Shown piece by piece: positions 40,109 through 45,685 of a stretch of 45,685 bases of DNA. The stretch is from Candidatus Allofournierella pullistercoris. GTDB lineage: Bacteria; Bacillota; Clostridia; Oscillospirales; Ruminococcaceae. Each line of letters starts with the position of its first letter. Position 1 is the stretch's first letter. The notes below the pieces were generated by a model. The model searched no databases. It had not been told where the DNA came from and saw nothing but the letters and a program-made list of their open reading frames with translations. The stretch covers positions 1-45,685 of the forward strand of contig JAHLFP010000017.1 in assembly GCA_018883715.1 (NCBI GenBank), given 5' to 3'. The translations under genes and the position numbers were made by a program.

Positions 40109-41272
40109 ATGTCTGTAATTCTCGATGAAGAGATGCTGAATATCACAAACATCAAGGTCATCGGCGTGGGTGGCGGCGGCGGTAACGCTGTGAACCGGAT
40201 GGTGGAATCCGGCTTGCAGGGTGTAGAATTCATCGCCATGAACACGGACCAGCAGGCTTTGATTAAGAGCAAGGCTACCCAAAAGGTTCAGCTGGGAAGC
40301 AAGCTGACCAAGGGCCGTGGTGCAGGTGCTGACCCTGAGATTGGTCAGCGTGCCGCAGAAGAAAGCAAGGATGAAATCGCCAATGCACTGAAAGGTGCAC
40401 AGATGGCGTTTATTACCGCAGGTATGGGCGGCGGCACCGGTACTGGTGCGGCTCCCGTTGTGGCAGAGGTGGCACACGAGCTGGGCATTCTGACCGTTGG
40501 CATCGTGACCAAGCCCTTTGCCTTTGAGGGTCGTCGTAAGATGACCATGGCAGAAAACGGCATCAACTCTCTGCTGATGCATGTGGACAGCTTGATTGTA
40601 ATCCCCAACGAGCGCCTGAAGCTGATCAGCCAGGAGAAGATTACCCTGATGAATGCCTTTGAGGCGGCGGATAACGTGCTGCGCCAGGGTGTGGAAAGTA
40701 TCTCCGGCCTGATCAACGTGCCTGCTTTCATTAACCTGGACTTTGCAGACGTTCGCAGTGTTATGAAGGATGCTGGTTACGCTCACATGGGCGTGGGCAG
40801 TGCAAAGGGTGCAGGCAAGGCCGAGAATGCCGCCAAGGCAGCAATCTCCAGCCCCTTGCTGGAAACCAGCATTTCCGGCGCGCACGGCGTGGTTATCAAC
40901 ATTACCTCTTCTCCTGACATCGGTCTGGAGGAAGTGGAGCAGGCATCCAGCCTGATTACCCAGTCCGCCCATCCGGATGCAAACATCATCTGGGGTACTG
41001 CCTTTGATGAAAGCATGTCCGATGAACTGCGCGTGACCGTGGTTGCTACCGGTTTTGAGAACACTGTGTCCAGTGCTCCCGTGCCTGAGCGTGCACCTGC
41101 CGCTACCAAGCTGCCGGATGCTGTATTCAGCCAGGATACCATCCGCTCTGTTAGCCAGCCGGTTCACCATGCGGCCCCCACTCCCCAGCCTACCCCTGCG
41201 CCTAAGGCCAAGGAGAGCGAAGAGCGGGATCCTTTTGAGGATATCATGAAACTGTTGAGCAAGCGGCAATAA
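40109..41272 (+). CDS. ftsZ: Cell division protein FtsZ
   Basis: FtsZ is the tubulin-like GTPase that forms the division ring. The 387-aa protein has [18 protein letters not shown], the tubulin signature GGGTGTG (107-113), the T7 loop [11 protein letters not shown], a P/A-rich linker and the conserved C-terminal peptide [14 protein letters not shown]. The ATG at 40109 follows AGGGGGA. There is no ftsA upstream, where it usually sits. The 170-base gap before it is AT-rich and probably holds a promoter, but no single pair of boxes is convincing. Confidence 0.98.
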   Translation: MSVILDEEMLNITNIKVIGVGGGGGNAVNRMVESGLQGVEFIAMNTDQQALIKSKATQKVQLGSKLTKGRGAGADPEIGQRAAEESKDEIANALKGAQMAFITAGMGGGTGTGAAPVVAEVAHELGILTVGIVTKPFAFEGRRKMTMAENGINSLLMHVDSLIVIPNERLKLISQEKITLMNAFEAADNVLRQGVESISGLINVPAFINLDFADVRSVMKDAGYAHMGVGSAKGAGKAENAAKAAISSPLLETSISGAHGVVINITSSPDIGLEEVEQASSLITQSAHPDANIIWGTAFDESMSDELRVTVVATGFENTVSSAPVPERAPAATKLPDAVFSQDTIRSVSQPVHHAAPTPQPTPAPKAKESEERDPFEDIMKLLSKRQ

Positions 41273-41305
41273 ATTGCTTGATTTCACAGACGGATGATAA
41301 AATGC

Positions 41306-41341
41306 ACGGCTCTGCGGCATCTGCCGTGGAGCCGTTTTTTA
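41306..41341 (+). terminator. Terminator after ftsZ
   Basis: ACGGCTC (41306-41312) pairs with GAGCCGT (41329-41335), with an inner TGCGGCA/TGCCGTG stem, then six Ts. Confidence 0.9.
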
Positions 41342-41375
41342 CTTATAAGGCCACAGTGGGAAAGGATGGGGAATC

Positions 41376-42299
41376 ATGGAACAGAACAATGCGGAAACAT
41401 TTAAGACTTCCCTGATGGGCGGCTACTCTAAGGAGCAGGTGGCGGCACATCTGGAAAAGATAACCAAGGAGCAACTGGCACAGCGTCAGGAGCAGGAGCA
41501 GAAATACGAGGAACTGCGGCTGGAAAAGCAACAGCTGGAGGCAGACCGTGAGCTTCTGCTGGAAAAAACCAAAGAAGTGTGCCAGCAGTTGGTGGAGCAG
41601 GAGCGAGCCAATCGGGAGCTGGAAAGTAAGCTGGAAAAGGTGCAGGAGCAGGCGGATACCTATAAGACAAAACTCTTTGCAAGGGAACAGGAAGCTGCCC
41701 TGTTGCGGGCAGATGTAAATACCCTTCAAAGTGAACTGGCCCAGTTGGAGGAAACACTGGAAGAGGAGCGAAGCCAGGCGGAAGAACGGTATCAGGCACA
41801 AAAGGCAGAACTGCGTGACCTGAGTGCGGCCTATGAAAAACAGGGCGAGATGTTACAGCAGCATCTGGAAAATAAGGCTCCCGTTGTCGAGCCTGCCGTA
41901 ACACCGCTGGAACGGGTGCGTCTGTCCCAGCATGAAAGCCTGCGGCGGGAGCGTCGCCACATGGCAGAGCAGGCAAAGCGGGAACAGGACGAGATGCGCA
42001 AAACCACACGGCAGCTTGCCCAGACGGTGCAGGAAATCCGTCAACAGCTGGAGCAGGTGGACCTGCAGTTGAATCTGGCTACCCAAAATTTACGCCATGT
42101 CACCGATGTGGCCCACCAAGCGCTGGGACAGACCGAGCAAAGTTTGGAGCAGTTGCAGGAGCAGGTGAACCGTTATCCCCGTTCCGTGCCAAGCAGTAAG
42201 GTTGCGAAGTGTGCTGTGAAGGAGAAGGTTTCTTTGTCCTGCAAAAGGAATTTGAGCGATAGCTTGCTGGAACTGCTGGATAATATGATGCAGAAATAA
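41376..42299 (+). CDS. DivIVA-like coiled-coil protein
   Basis: This 307-aa protein has an N-terminal FKTSLMGGYSKEQVAAHLEKI, which resembles the DivIVA/GpsB membrane-targeting start. It is then almost entirely coiled coil (residues 25-165 and 185-270), rich in E, Q, L and R. No membrane helix is seen. Its position after ftsZ fits a role in septum placement or wall-synthesis scaffolding, but this is inference. GGGAATC near the ATG is a weak ribosome binding site (GGATGGGGAATC). Confidence 0.75.
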   Translation: MEQNNAETFKTSLMGGYSKEQVAAHLEKITKEQLAQRQEQEQKYEELRLEKQQLEADRELLLEKTKEVCQQLVEQERANRELESKLEKVQEQADTYKTKLFAREQEAALLRADVNTLQSELAQLEETLEEERSQAEERYQAQKAELRDLSAAYEKQGEMLQQHLENKAPVVEPAVTPLERVRLSQHESLRRERRHMAEQAKREQDEMRKTTRQLAQTVQEIRQQLEQVDLQLNLATQNLRHVTDVAHQALGQTEQSLEQLQEQVNRYPRSVPSSKVAKCAVKEKVSLSCKRNLSDSLLELLDNMMQK

Positions 42300-42306
42300 A
42301 AAAGCC

Positions 42307-42327
42307 GTGGAAGAATGGTTCTTCCAC
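42307..42327. other. Hairpin without T-run at the end of the cell-wall region
   Basis: GTGGAAGAA-TGG-TTCTTCCAC is a perfect 9-bp hairpin 8 bases after the coiled-coil stop. The expected T-run is missing: TGGTCACTC follows. This suggests a terminator whose tail was replaced when the fragment downstream was joined here. Confidence 0.5.
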
Positions 42328-42344
42328 TGGTCACTCATGGTGTC

Positions 42345-42653
42345 CTAGATGATGAACGGTACGATTACCGAGGCATCGATGTTTATTATGTTGCAAACGC
42401 TTCATATACTCAAAAAAGTAATGCAGTTGAATTTTGCTTTAGTCAAATTGGAAAACCGTGGAGTTTGGAAGTTCCATTGCTCGCTGGAGTGAGCCATAGC
42501 AGCAATACTGTCAACTGGTATTGTTCAGAATCGGCATGGGCTGGTTACTATAATGCGGGAATAAATCTGCACGGGTCTTCTATTCCAAGACATATTTATA
42601 CTCCGGCTGCACTTGCATCCAGTTCGAGCCTTACCTGGCGAAATGTTGAATAG
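42345..42653 (+). pseudogene. C-terminal fragment of a YiiX/permuted NlpC-P60-type cysteine peptidase
   Basis: From about codon YRGIDVYYVANASY the frame reads to a TAG at 42651. AVEFCFSQIGKPW and WYCSESAWAGYYNAGINL match the end of permuted papain-like (YiiX/YaeF, NlpC/P60-related) peptidases, where YCSELVW holds the catalytic Cys. The N-terminal half with the catalytic His and any signal peptide is absent. The first codons, from 42315, derive from the preceding hairpin. The stretch is more AT-rich than the cell-wall genes. It is probably a remnant left by recombination. Confidence 0.6.
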
Positions 42654-42665
42654 TAGGTGCATGAT

Positions 42666-43061
42666 ATGAGAACTAATCGGCGCATCCGTAATACGATTGG
42701 TGTGTATAGCTTGATTTGGATTTTAGCCATAGCTACATTTTGGATTTTTTGTAGAGAGTCACAAATGGCGATGTTGCATGTCATAGTGGTTCAATATATA
42801 CTCTTGCCGACTGTAACTTTGATTGTATCTATCCTTATTGGCAAAGAACGCTCTAGCAAAAAGCACATCTGGTTGATTCCGATTTGCTTCGCAACTGCCT
42901 AGCTGCTTTCTCGGTTGCTTACCCAATCTCTTCTGCAGCAGATACTTGCAGGAGTTGCCGCATTCCCGGGCATTTTTGATTTCCTTGTCATGCTCGCTAT
43001 TTCTTTTATTGGGATGTTGTTTGGATGGGGGCTGGGCAAAATGCGAGGGAAAGCCGAATAA
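42666..43061 (+). pseudogene. Small membrane protein gene with in-frame TAG
   Basis: The ATG at 42666 opens a frame with a basic start and two hydrophobic helices (TIGVYSLIWILAIATFWIF and VIVVQYILLPTVTLIVSILIG) that stops at TAG 42900-42902. The same frame continues without another stop for 52 codons to TAA 43059-43061, including another membrane helix (FLVMLAISFIGMLFGWGLG). The hydrophobic continuation suggests one gene of about 131 codons split by a nonsense change. I do not recognise the family. It lies 12 bases after the peptidase fragment and ends in a strong terminator. Confidence 0.55.
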
Positions 43062-43068
43062 AAGTACC

Positions 43069-43133
43069 AGCAAAAGCCCCCGCGCCATCGGCACACTTGA
43101 TTGTGTGTCTTACTGGAGCGGGGGCTTTTTGCT
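43069..43133. terminator. Strong, probably bidirectional terminator
   Basis: AGCAAAAGCCCCCGC (43069-43083) pairs with GCGGGGGCTTTTTGCT (43118-43133), with a one-base bulge; the loop is 34 nt. It ends the plus-strand membrane gene and can serve the minus-strand HD unit. Confidence 0.85.
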
Positions 43134-43155
43134 GACGCCGAATAGGCATGAGAAA

Positions 43156-43300
43156 ACCCCCAGTTCAACTGGGGGTGGATAAAAGGACTTTAGTGCAAGA
43201 AAGAACCTCCAGTGCTGGAATGGAAGTGGTCTGGCAACCACAAAAAAGAAGCACTGGAGGTTCTTGTCAATGAATGACGTAAAAACTTTATTGTCCCATT
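43156..43300 (+). mobile_element. Left-end remnant of an IS200/IS605-like element
   Basis: A 21-base perfect palindrome (ACCCCCAGTT-C-AACTGGGGGT, 43156-43176) resembles the terminal hairpins recognised by IS200/IS605 transposases. A second stem, AAGAACCTCCAGTGCT (43201-43216) with its complement (43250-43265), buries the GGAGG just before an ATG at 43270, as in the IS200 tnpA leader that blocks translation. The frame starts MNDVKTL, like IS200 TnpA (MNDVKSL). It loses similarity after about ten codons, where the HD gene's 3' end begins. No right end is present. Confidence 0.65.
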
Positions 43301-43876
43301 TTAGTGGCGACCGGTGCCTTTTTCCAGCAGGTAGGTGGCGGTCAAATCCGCAAGGTGGAGTTTCACCGCCAGGGGATAAGCGTCATAGGCCTGGCTGATG
43401 GCAAAACTGCCACCCCGGACGGCATCGTCAAAGCCGCCCATATGCCACCGGATGGCAACGGCCTCGGCGGGACGCAGACGGATGAAACGCTCGATGAGAA
43501 AAACGCTTTTTTCCCCGTGTCCATAGGGGAAGGCATCCTCCACCGTAAAGGTGGGAACCTTCTCCCATTGGCCAGTTTCCTCGTTTTTCACATTCCGTGT
43601 GCCGGTCTTGTAGTAGTTGGCTTTGCACAAATCATGAAGCAGACCACAGATGGCCATGCTTTCCTGGCTGTCCCCCTCCTCGAAATACCGGTCCATCAAG
43701 GTGTGGTACACATTCAAGCTGTGCATCACAAGTCCCTGGGCGCAGGCGCCATGAAACCGTGTGGAGGCGGGTGCTTGGAAAAAATCGGTGGTGTGCAACC
43801 AGTCCAGCAGTTTTTCTGCACCGGGGCGGGTTACATGCTGGTTCCAGATGTTGCAAAATTCCTCGTGGTAGTTCAT
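43301..43876 (-). CDS. HD-domain phosphohydrolase-like protein
   Basis: This 191-aa protein has the HD metal-binding pattern: His52 (VMHSLNVYHTL), H81-D82 (CGLLHDLCKANYY) and the later histidines in GHGEKSVFLIERF and RWHMGGFDD, with Asp in LHLADLTATY. The family hydrolyses phosphate esters of nucleotides; the substrate here is unknown. It lies 3 bases after the YdbC-like gene on the minus strand, so they are one operon. Its stop codon is exactly at the junction with the IS remnant, but its C-terminus looks natural. Confidence 0.85.
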   Translation of the reverse strand: MNYHEEFCNIWNQHVTRPGAEKLLDWLHTTDFFQAPASTRFHGACAQGLVMHSLNVYHTLMDRYFEEGDSQESMAICGLLHDLCKANYYKTGTRNVKNEETGQWEKVPTFTVEDAFPYGHGEKSVFLIERFIRLRPAEAVAIRWHMGGFDDAVRGGSFAISQAYDAYPLAVKLHLADLTATYLLEKGTGRH

Positions 43877-43879
43877 GGA

Positions 43880-44131
43880 TTACAGCTCCATGCTGGGGTC
43901 ATACTCCGGCTCAAAGGCGATTTCGTCCAAAGCCAGCTTTAACTGCTCCATCTCTTCCATGCTCAGGCTGATGCCTTTGCCCATCTTAACATGGTCAGGT
44001 GCCCAGTCCCGGATGTCGTATTTAGCTTCCCGGTCGTTCCAACTTACCAGATTCAGTTCCCGCTGCCAACCATTGGAGCCGGTGGACAAAACAGCCAGCT
44101 CTTTCACGATTTCGTATTTGAATTCTGCCAT
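43880..44131 (-). CDS. YdbC/PC4-family single-stranded DNA-binding protein
   Basis: This 83-aa protein resembles bacterial YdbC, related to the eukaryotic coactivator PC4/p15. KYEIVKELAVLST, GWQRELNLVSWNDREAKYDIRDWAPDHVKMGKGISLS shows the beta-sheet surface and the KYDIRxW motif (quoted in two parts, by eye). Such proteins bind single-stranded DNA as dimers and may act in transcription or repair. It heads a two-gene minus-strand unit with the HD protein. The ribosome binding site is GAGAGGA. Confidence 0.88.
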   Translation of the reverse strand: MAEFKYEIVKELAVLSTGSNGWQRELNLVSWNDREAKYDIRDWAPDHVKMGKGISLSMEEMEQLKLALDEIAFEPEYDPSMEL

Positions 44132-44257
44132 ATGTGCAATCCTCTCTTGTTTGGTTTTTTAGCACAGATACAGGCGCACTGTGCGGTCAAAACCATTGTA
44201 TAGGATACATGAACAGAATGCAAGAGTAAGATTCCATAAAATGGGAAAGTACCCTCA

Positions 44258-44464
44258 TTACCCCTGGGGGAATTCTTCCTTGCTTTTCAGCTTGTGGCGC
44301 ACGGTGACGTCATCTTCCACCCAGCCCTCCTCCAAGCTGGCACGAGCCTTGGCCTGGGTGTAGGATAAATCTGGCTTCAACTGGTGCTCTTCTTTTGCTT
44401 TTGCGGACTTTGCGGCGGGGGAAATGGCGTTTAATCGGTAGCCTTTTGTGTATTCCTTGGACAT
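44258..44464 (-). CDS. Small basic protein of unknown function
   Basis: This 68-aa protein (7.7 kDa or so) is rich in K, E, A and S, with no membrane helix, Cys or recognisable motif. It begins MSKEYTKGYRLNAIS and ends SKEEFPQG. A near-ideal AAAGGAGGGA ribosome binding site lies 5 bases before the ATG, which is the main reason to call it real. It precedes the YdbC-HD unit on the same strand by 126 bases, with no terminator seen between, so it could be the operon's first gene. I do not recognise it. Confidence 0.65.
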   Translation of the reverse strand: MSKEYTKGYRLNAISPAAKSAKAKEEHQLKPDLSYTQAKARASLEEGWVEDDVTVRHKLKSKEEFPQG

Positions 44465-44647
44465 AAAAATCCCTCCTTTCTATCACTAGCAATGCCCGGA
44501 TAAGGGTAAAGCTATGCCTGTAAAAGGAGGGGAAATTTTGCCACCGGGGGAATGGGTGTGGCGGATACTATAAGGCGGGGGAGATAAGCAGTATTGTTGT
44601 ATTTTAAAAAGGGTAGGAGGCGTAAGCTGTGAAAGCTCAAAAAACTA

Positions 44648-44822
44648 CCCGGCGGGGTCATAGCCCAACTATCTACTACGCATGAGCGAAAAGCCCCACC
44701 CGGCAAGGTTTGGGGTAGTGAAGAATCAAATCTTTGCACGCACGGGAGCAAAAATTCCGGATGATAAGATTTGGGGTGGCAGCCCAGCGAACTGTTGCGC
44801 GTGAACAACAAAAATCCCGCTT
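44648..44822 (+). repeat. Three diverged tandem repeats of about 60 bp in a gene-free region
   Basis: GGGGT marks the unit starts at 44654, 44712 and 44773. Each unit then has an A/C-rich middle, a CTnTTGCnCG-like segment (CTACTACGCATG, TCTTTGCACGC, CTGTTGCGCGTG), and an A-run followed by CCC or TTCC (GAAAAGCCCC, CAAAAATTCC, CAAAAATCCC). The periods are 58 and 61 bp. Units can pair at their joints (CCCCA with TGGGG). The gap 44465-44900 has no gene that I can support; the minus-strand frame across it has no ribosome binding site. It may be a structured RNA or a repeated binding array. Confidence 0.55.
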
Positions 44823-44901
44823 GGAACGGGTTCAGGCAAGAAAAACTTTTAACAAAGGCGTAGTGTTTTCAACATAAAACAAAATACCCTGTGGAAAACA
44901 A

Positions 44902-44932
44902 AAAAGACAGTGGTCAAAAACCACTGTCTTTT
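44902..44932 (-). terminator. Terminator of tRNA-Gln(CUG)
   Basis: AAAAGACAGTGG (44902-44913) pairs with CCACTGTCTTTT (44921-44932). The A-run at 44899-44905 is the T-run on the minus strand. Confidence 0.85.
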
Positions 44933-45005
44933 GGTTGGAGAAGAAGGATTCGAACCCTCACAAACAGAGTCAGAGTCTGTCGTGCTACCCTTACACAATT
45001 CTCCA
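44932..45005 (-). tRNA. tRNA-Gln (anticodon CUG)
   Basis: On the minus strand, the acceptor TGGAGAA pairs with TTCTCCA. The anticodon stem is ACAGA/TCTGT with CTG (complement of 44971-44973). The T-arm is GAGGGTTCGAATCCTTC and CCA is encoded at 44934-44932. It reads CAG codons and complements the UUG tRNA at 1620. Confidence 0.95.
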
Positions 45006-45034
45006 TTGTGTCGCTCATTCCTGAGTGCTTAGTT

Positions 45035-45063
45035 ATTATATCCTGCTTTTTGAAAAAAGTCAA
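45035..45063 (-). promoter_or_regulatory. Promoter of tRNA-Gln(CUG)
   Basis: On the minus strand, TTGACT (45063-45058) and TATAAT (45040-45035) are 17 bases apart, 30 bases before the tRNA. Confidence 0.88.
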
Positions 45064-45124
45064 GCTTATTTTTTGAAAAAATAAAAATTTCAGGATTCCG
45101 GCTGCTCAAGGCAGTAAAATATAG

Positions 45125-45164
45125 GAAAATACGAAAATGCGAAAATACGAAAATACGAAAAATA
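45125..45164. repeat. Octamer tandem repeat (GAAAATRC)5
   Basis: Five 8-bp units lie back to back: GAAAATAC, GAAAATGC, GAAAATAC, GAAAATAC and a diverged GAAAAATA. The tract ends just upstream of the blaI promoter and overlaps the first operator-like repeat by a few bases. Such tracts can change length by slippage. Confidence 0.7.
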
Positions 45165-45235
45165 AGACAGCAGTAGTATTGACAAGTGGATAAGACAAGA
45201 GCAGTATGAAGTCATAGATACTACTCTTGTCTTAT
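45162..45235 (+). promoter_or_regulatory. blaI promoter with three operator-like repeats
   Basis: TTGACA (45179-45184) with CAGTAT (45202-45207) at 17 bases is the likely promoter. Three copies of a 19-bp element surround it: ATAAGACAGCAGTAGTATT (45162-45180), ATAAGACAAGAGCAGTATG (45190-45208), and the inverse of ATAAGACAAGAGTAGTATC (45217-45235). The first two are spaced 28 bp, and the outer two form a large inverted repeat. BlaI-type repressors bind paired sites over their own promoters, so these are its probable operators. Confidence 0.65.
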
Positions 45236-45252
45236 AAAAAGGAGCGATGCCC

Positions 45253-45613
45253 ATGGACGTAAAGCTGTACGATTCGGAATTGAAGGTTATGGATGTGCTG
45301 TGGAAGGGGGGGAGATACCGCCGCAAAAGACGTTGCCAAACGATTGAACCAGGAATTGGGCTGGAATGTGAACACCACCTATACCCTAATCAAGCGTTGC
45401 ATCAAAAAGGGAGCGATTGAACGCACAGAACCGGGGTTTATCTGCCATGCCCTCATTGATAAAGTGGCAGTTCAGCAGGCGGAAACCGATGAGCTGATCA
45501 ACAAGGTGTATGACGGGGTTGCGGATAAGTTATTTGCGGCACTCCTTGGACGGAAAAAGTTATCTGCCCAGCAGATTGAAAAACTGAAAGAAATAGTGGG
45601 CGATTTGGAATGA
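45253..45613 (+). pseudogene. blaI: BlaI/MecI/CopY-type repressor gene, frameshifted in a G7 run
   Basis: The ATG after AAAGGAG starts MDVKLYDSELKVMDVLWK, the BlaI opening. At 45306-45312 a run of seven Gs shifts the frame. With six Gs the reading would continue GGDTAAKDVAKRLNQEL, GWNVNTTYTLIKRCIKKGAI and so on to the stop at 45611, a complete winged-helix and dimerisation domain of about 119 aa. As given, the first frame runs into unrelated sequence (GRYRRKRRC). The rest is undamaged, so this is a very recent mutation, a reversible slippage tract or a homopolymer sequencing error. The partner blaR1 follows at once. Confidence 0.8.
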
Positions 45614-45617
45614 GGTG

Positions 45618-45685
45618 ATGAAGGTGAGCCTTTTGCAGATGAGTGTTGCGGGGGTAGTGTTGATTTTGCTTGTGACCATTATAAG
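45618..45685 (+). CDS. blaR1: BlaR1/MecR1-type M56 sensor peptidase, 5' part
   Basis: Only the first 22 or so codons are in the window: MKVSLLQMSVAGVVLILLVTII, a first membrane helix typical of M56-family sensors. The gene order blaI-blaR1 supports it. BlaR1 senses beta-lactams (or other signals in the wider family) and triggers BlaI cleavage. The start could be ATG 45618 or GTG 45624; the latter has better spacing from GAGGTG. The gene runs off the window end, so domains cannot be checked. Confidence 0.65.
   Translation, partial: MKVSLLQMSVAGVVLILLVTII

Noticed and set aside
42307-42327. Functional terminator after the coiled-coil gene
   Set aside because: The stem is perfect but no T-run follows on the plus strand, so it is listed only as a hairpin.
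44512-44811. 99-codon minus-strand frame across the tandem repeats
   Set aside because: It has no ribosome binding site, unnatural composition, and is explained by the repeat sequence beneath it.
44648-44822. Possible T-box or known riboswitch in the repeat region
   Set aside because: I see no T-box core, no terminator/antiterminator pair and no downstream gene in the right orientation.
45125-45164. Possible CRISPR array
   Set aside because: The units are only 8 bp and directly adjacent, with no spacers or cas genes. No CRISPR-like array was seen elsewhere in the window.
45253-45613. Programmed ribosomal frameshifting in blaI
   Set aside because: There is no downstream pseudoknot or internal ribosome binding site evident, and this family is not known to use it. 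Mutation, slippage or sequencing error is simpler.

Overview
The window looks like chromosomal DNA from a Gram-positive gut Clostridium relative of the Faecalibacterium / Gemmiger / Subdoligranulum type (Oscillospiraceae). This is inferred from moderate GC, AGGAGG-type ribosome binding sites, tRNA genes that encode their CCA ends, the protein sequences and the gene order. No sequence search was run, so the genus is a guess.

Layout. 1-2300: the tail of a decayed surface-protein gene, inorganic pyrophosphatase on the minus strand, and six tRNA genes (Arg, His, Gln, Gly, Cys, Ser) with two clear promoters. 2300-4300: an alpha/beta hydrolase, an AraC-type regulator and a YgbA-like gene interrupted by a stop codon. 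4400-9050: a MarR regulator that overlaps a heterodimeric ABC exporter. 9100-12020: a P-type cation ATPase behind a yybP-ykoY (manganese) riboswitch. 12250-20000: RNA and translation housekeeping genes (ylxM-ffh-rpsP-khpA-rimM-trmD), an HPr protein, uvrC, an orphan NuoE-like protein, rsmD and a coiled-coil protein.

20180-42300 is a large division and cell-wall region: mraZ, rsmH, ftsL, a PASTA-containing PBP, murF, mraY, ftsW, murG, ftsQ/divIB, asnB, murE, a second PASTA PBP, a second ftsW/spoVE, a murA-type gene, ftsZ and a DivIVA-like coiled-coil gene. It makes lipid II (MurA, MurE, MurF, MraY, MurG), polymerises it (two SEDS plus class B PBP pairs) and assembles the divisome (FtsL, FtsQ, FtsZ). 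murB, murC, murD and ftsA are not here. The asparagine-synthase-type amidotransferase beside murE may amidate meso-diaminopimelate in the wall precursor rather than make asparagine.

42300-45685 is an accessory, partly decayed region. It holds a cysteine-peptidase fragment, a membrane-protein gene with an in-frame TAG, the left end of an IS200/IS605-like element, an HD-domain gene with a YdbC/PC4 gene, a small unknown gene, three diverged tandem repeats without a gene, a tRNA-Gln(CUG), and a BlaI/BlaR1-type regulatory pair. blaI carries a frameshift in a run of seven Gs and has three operator-like repeats around its promoter.

I found no CRISPR array, defence island or prophage. The best leads are regulatory: the Mn riboswitch, hairpins that sequester or flank start sites, operator-like repeats, the asnB-murE pairing, and the unexplained repeats near 44.7 kb.
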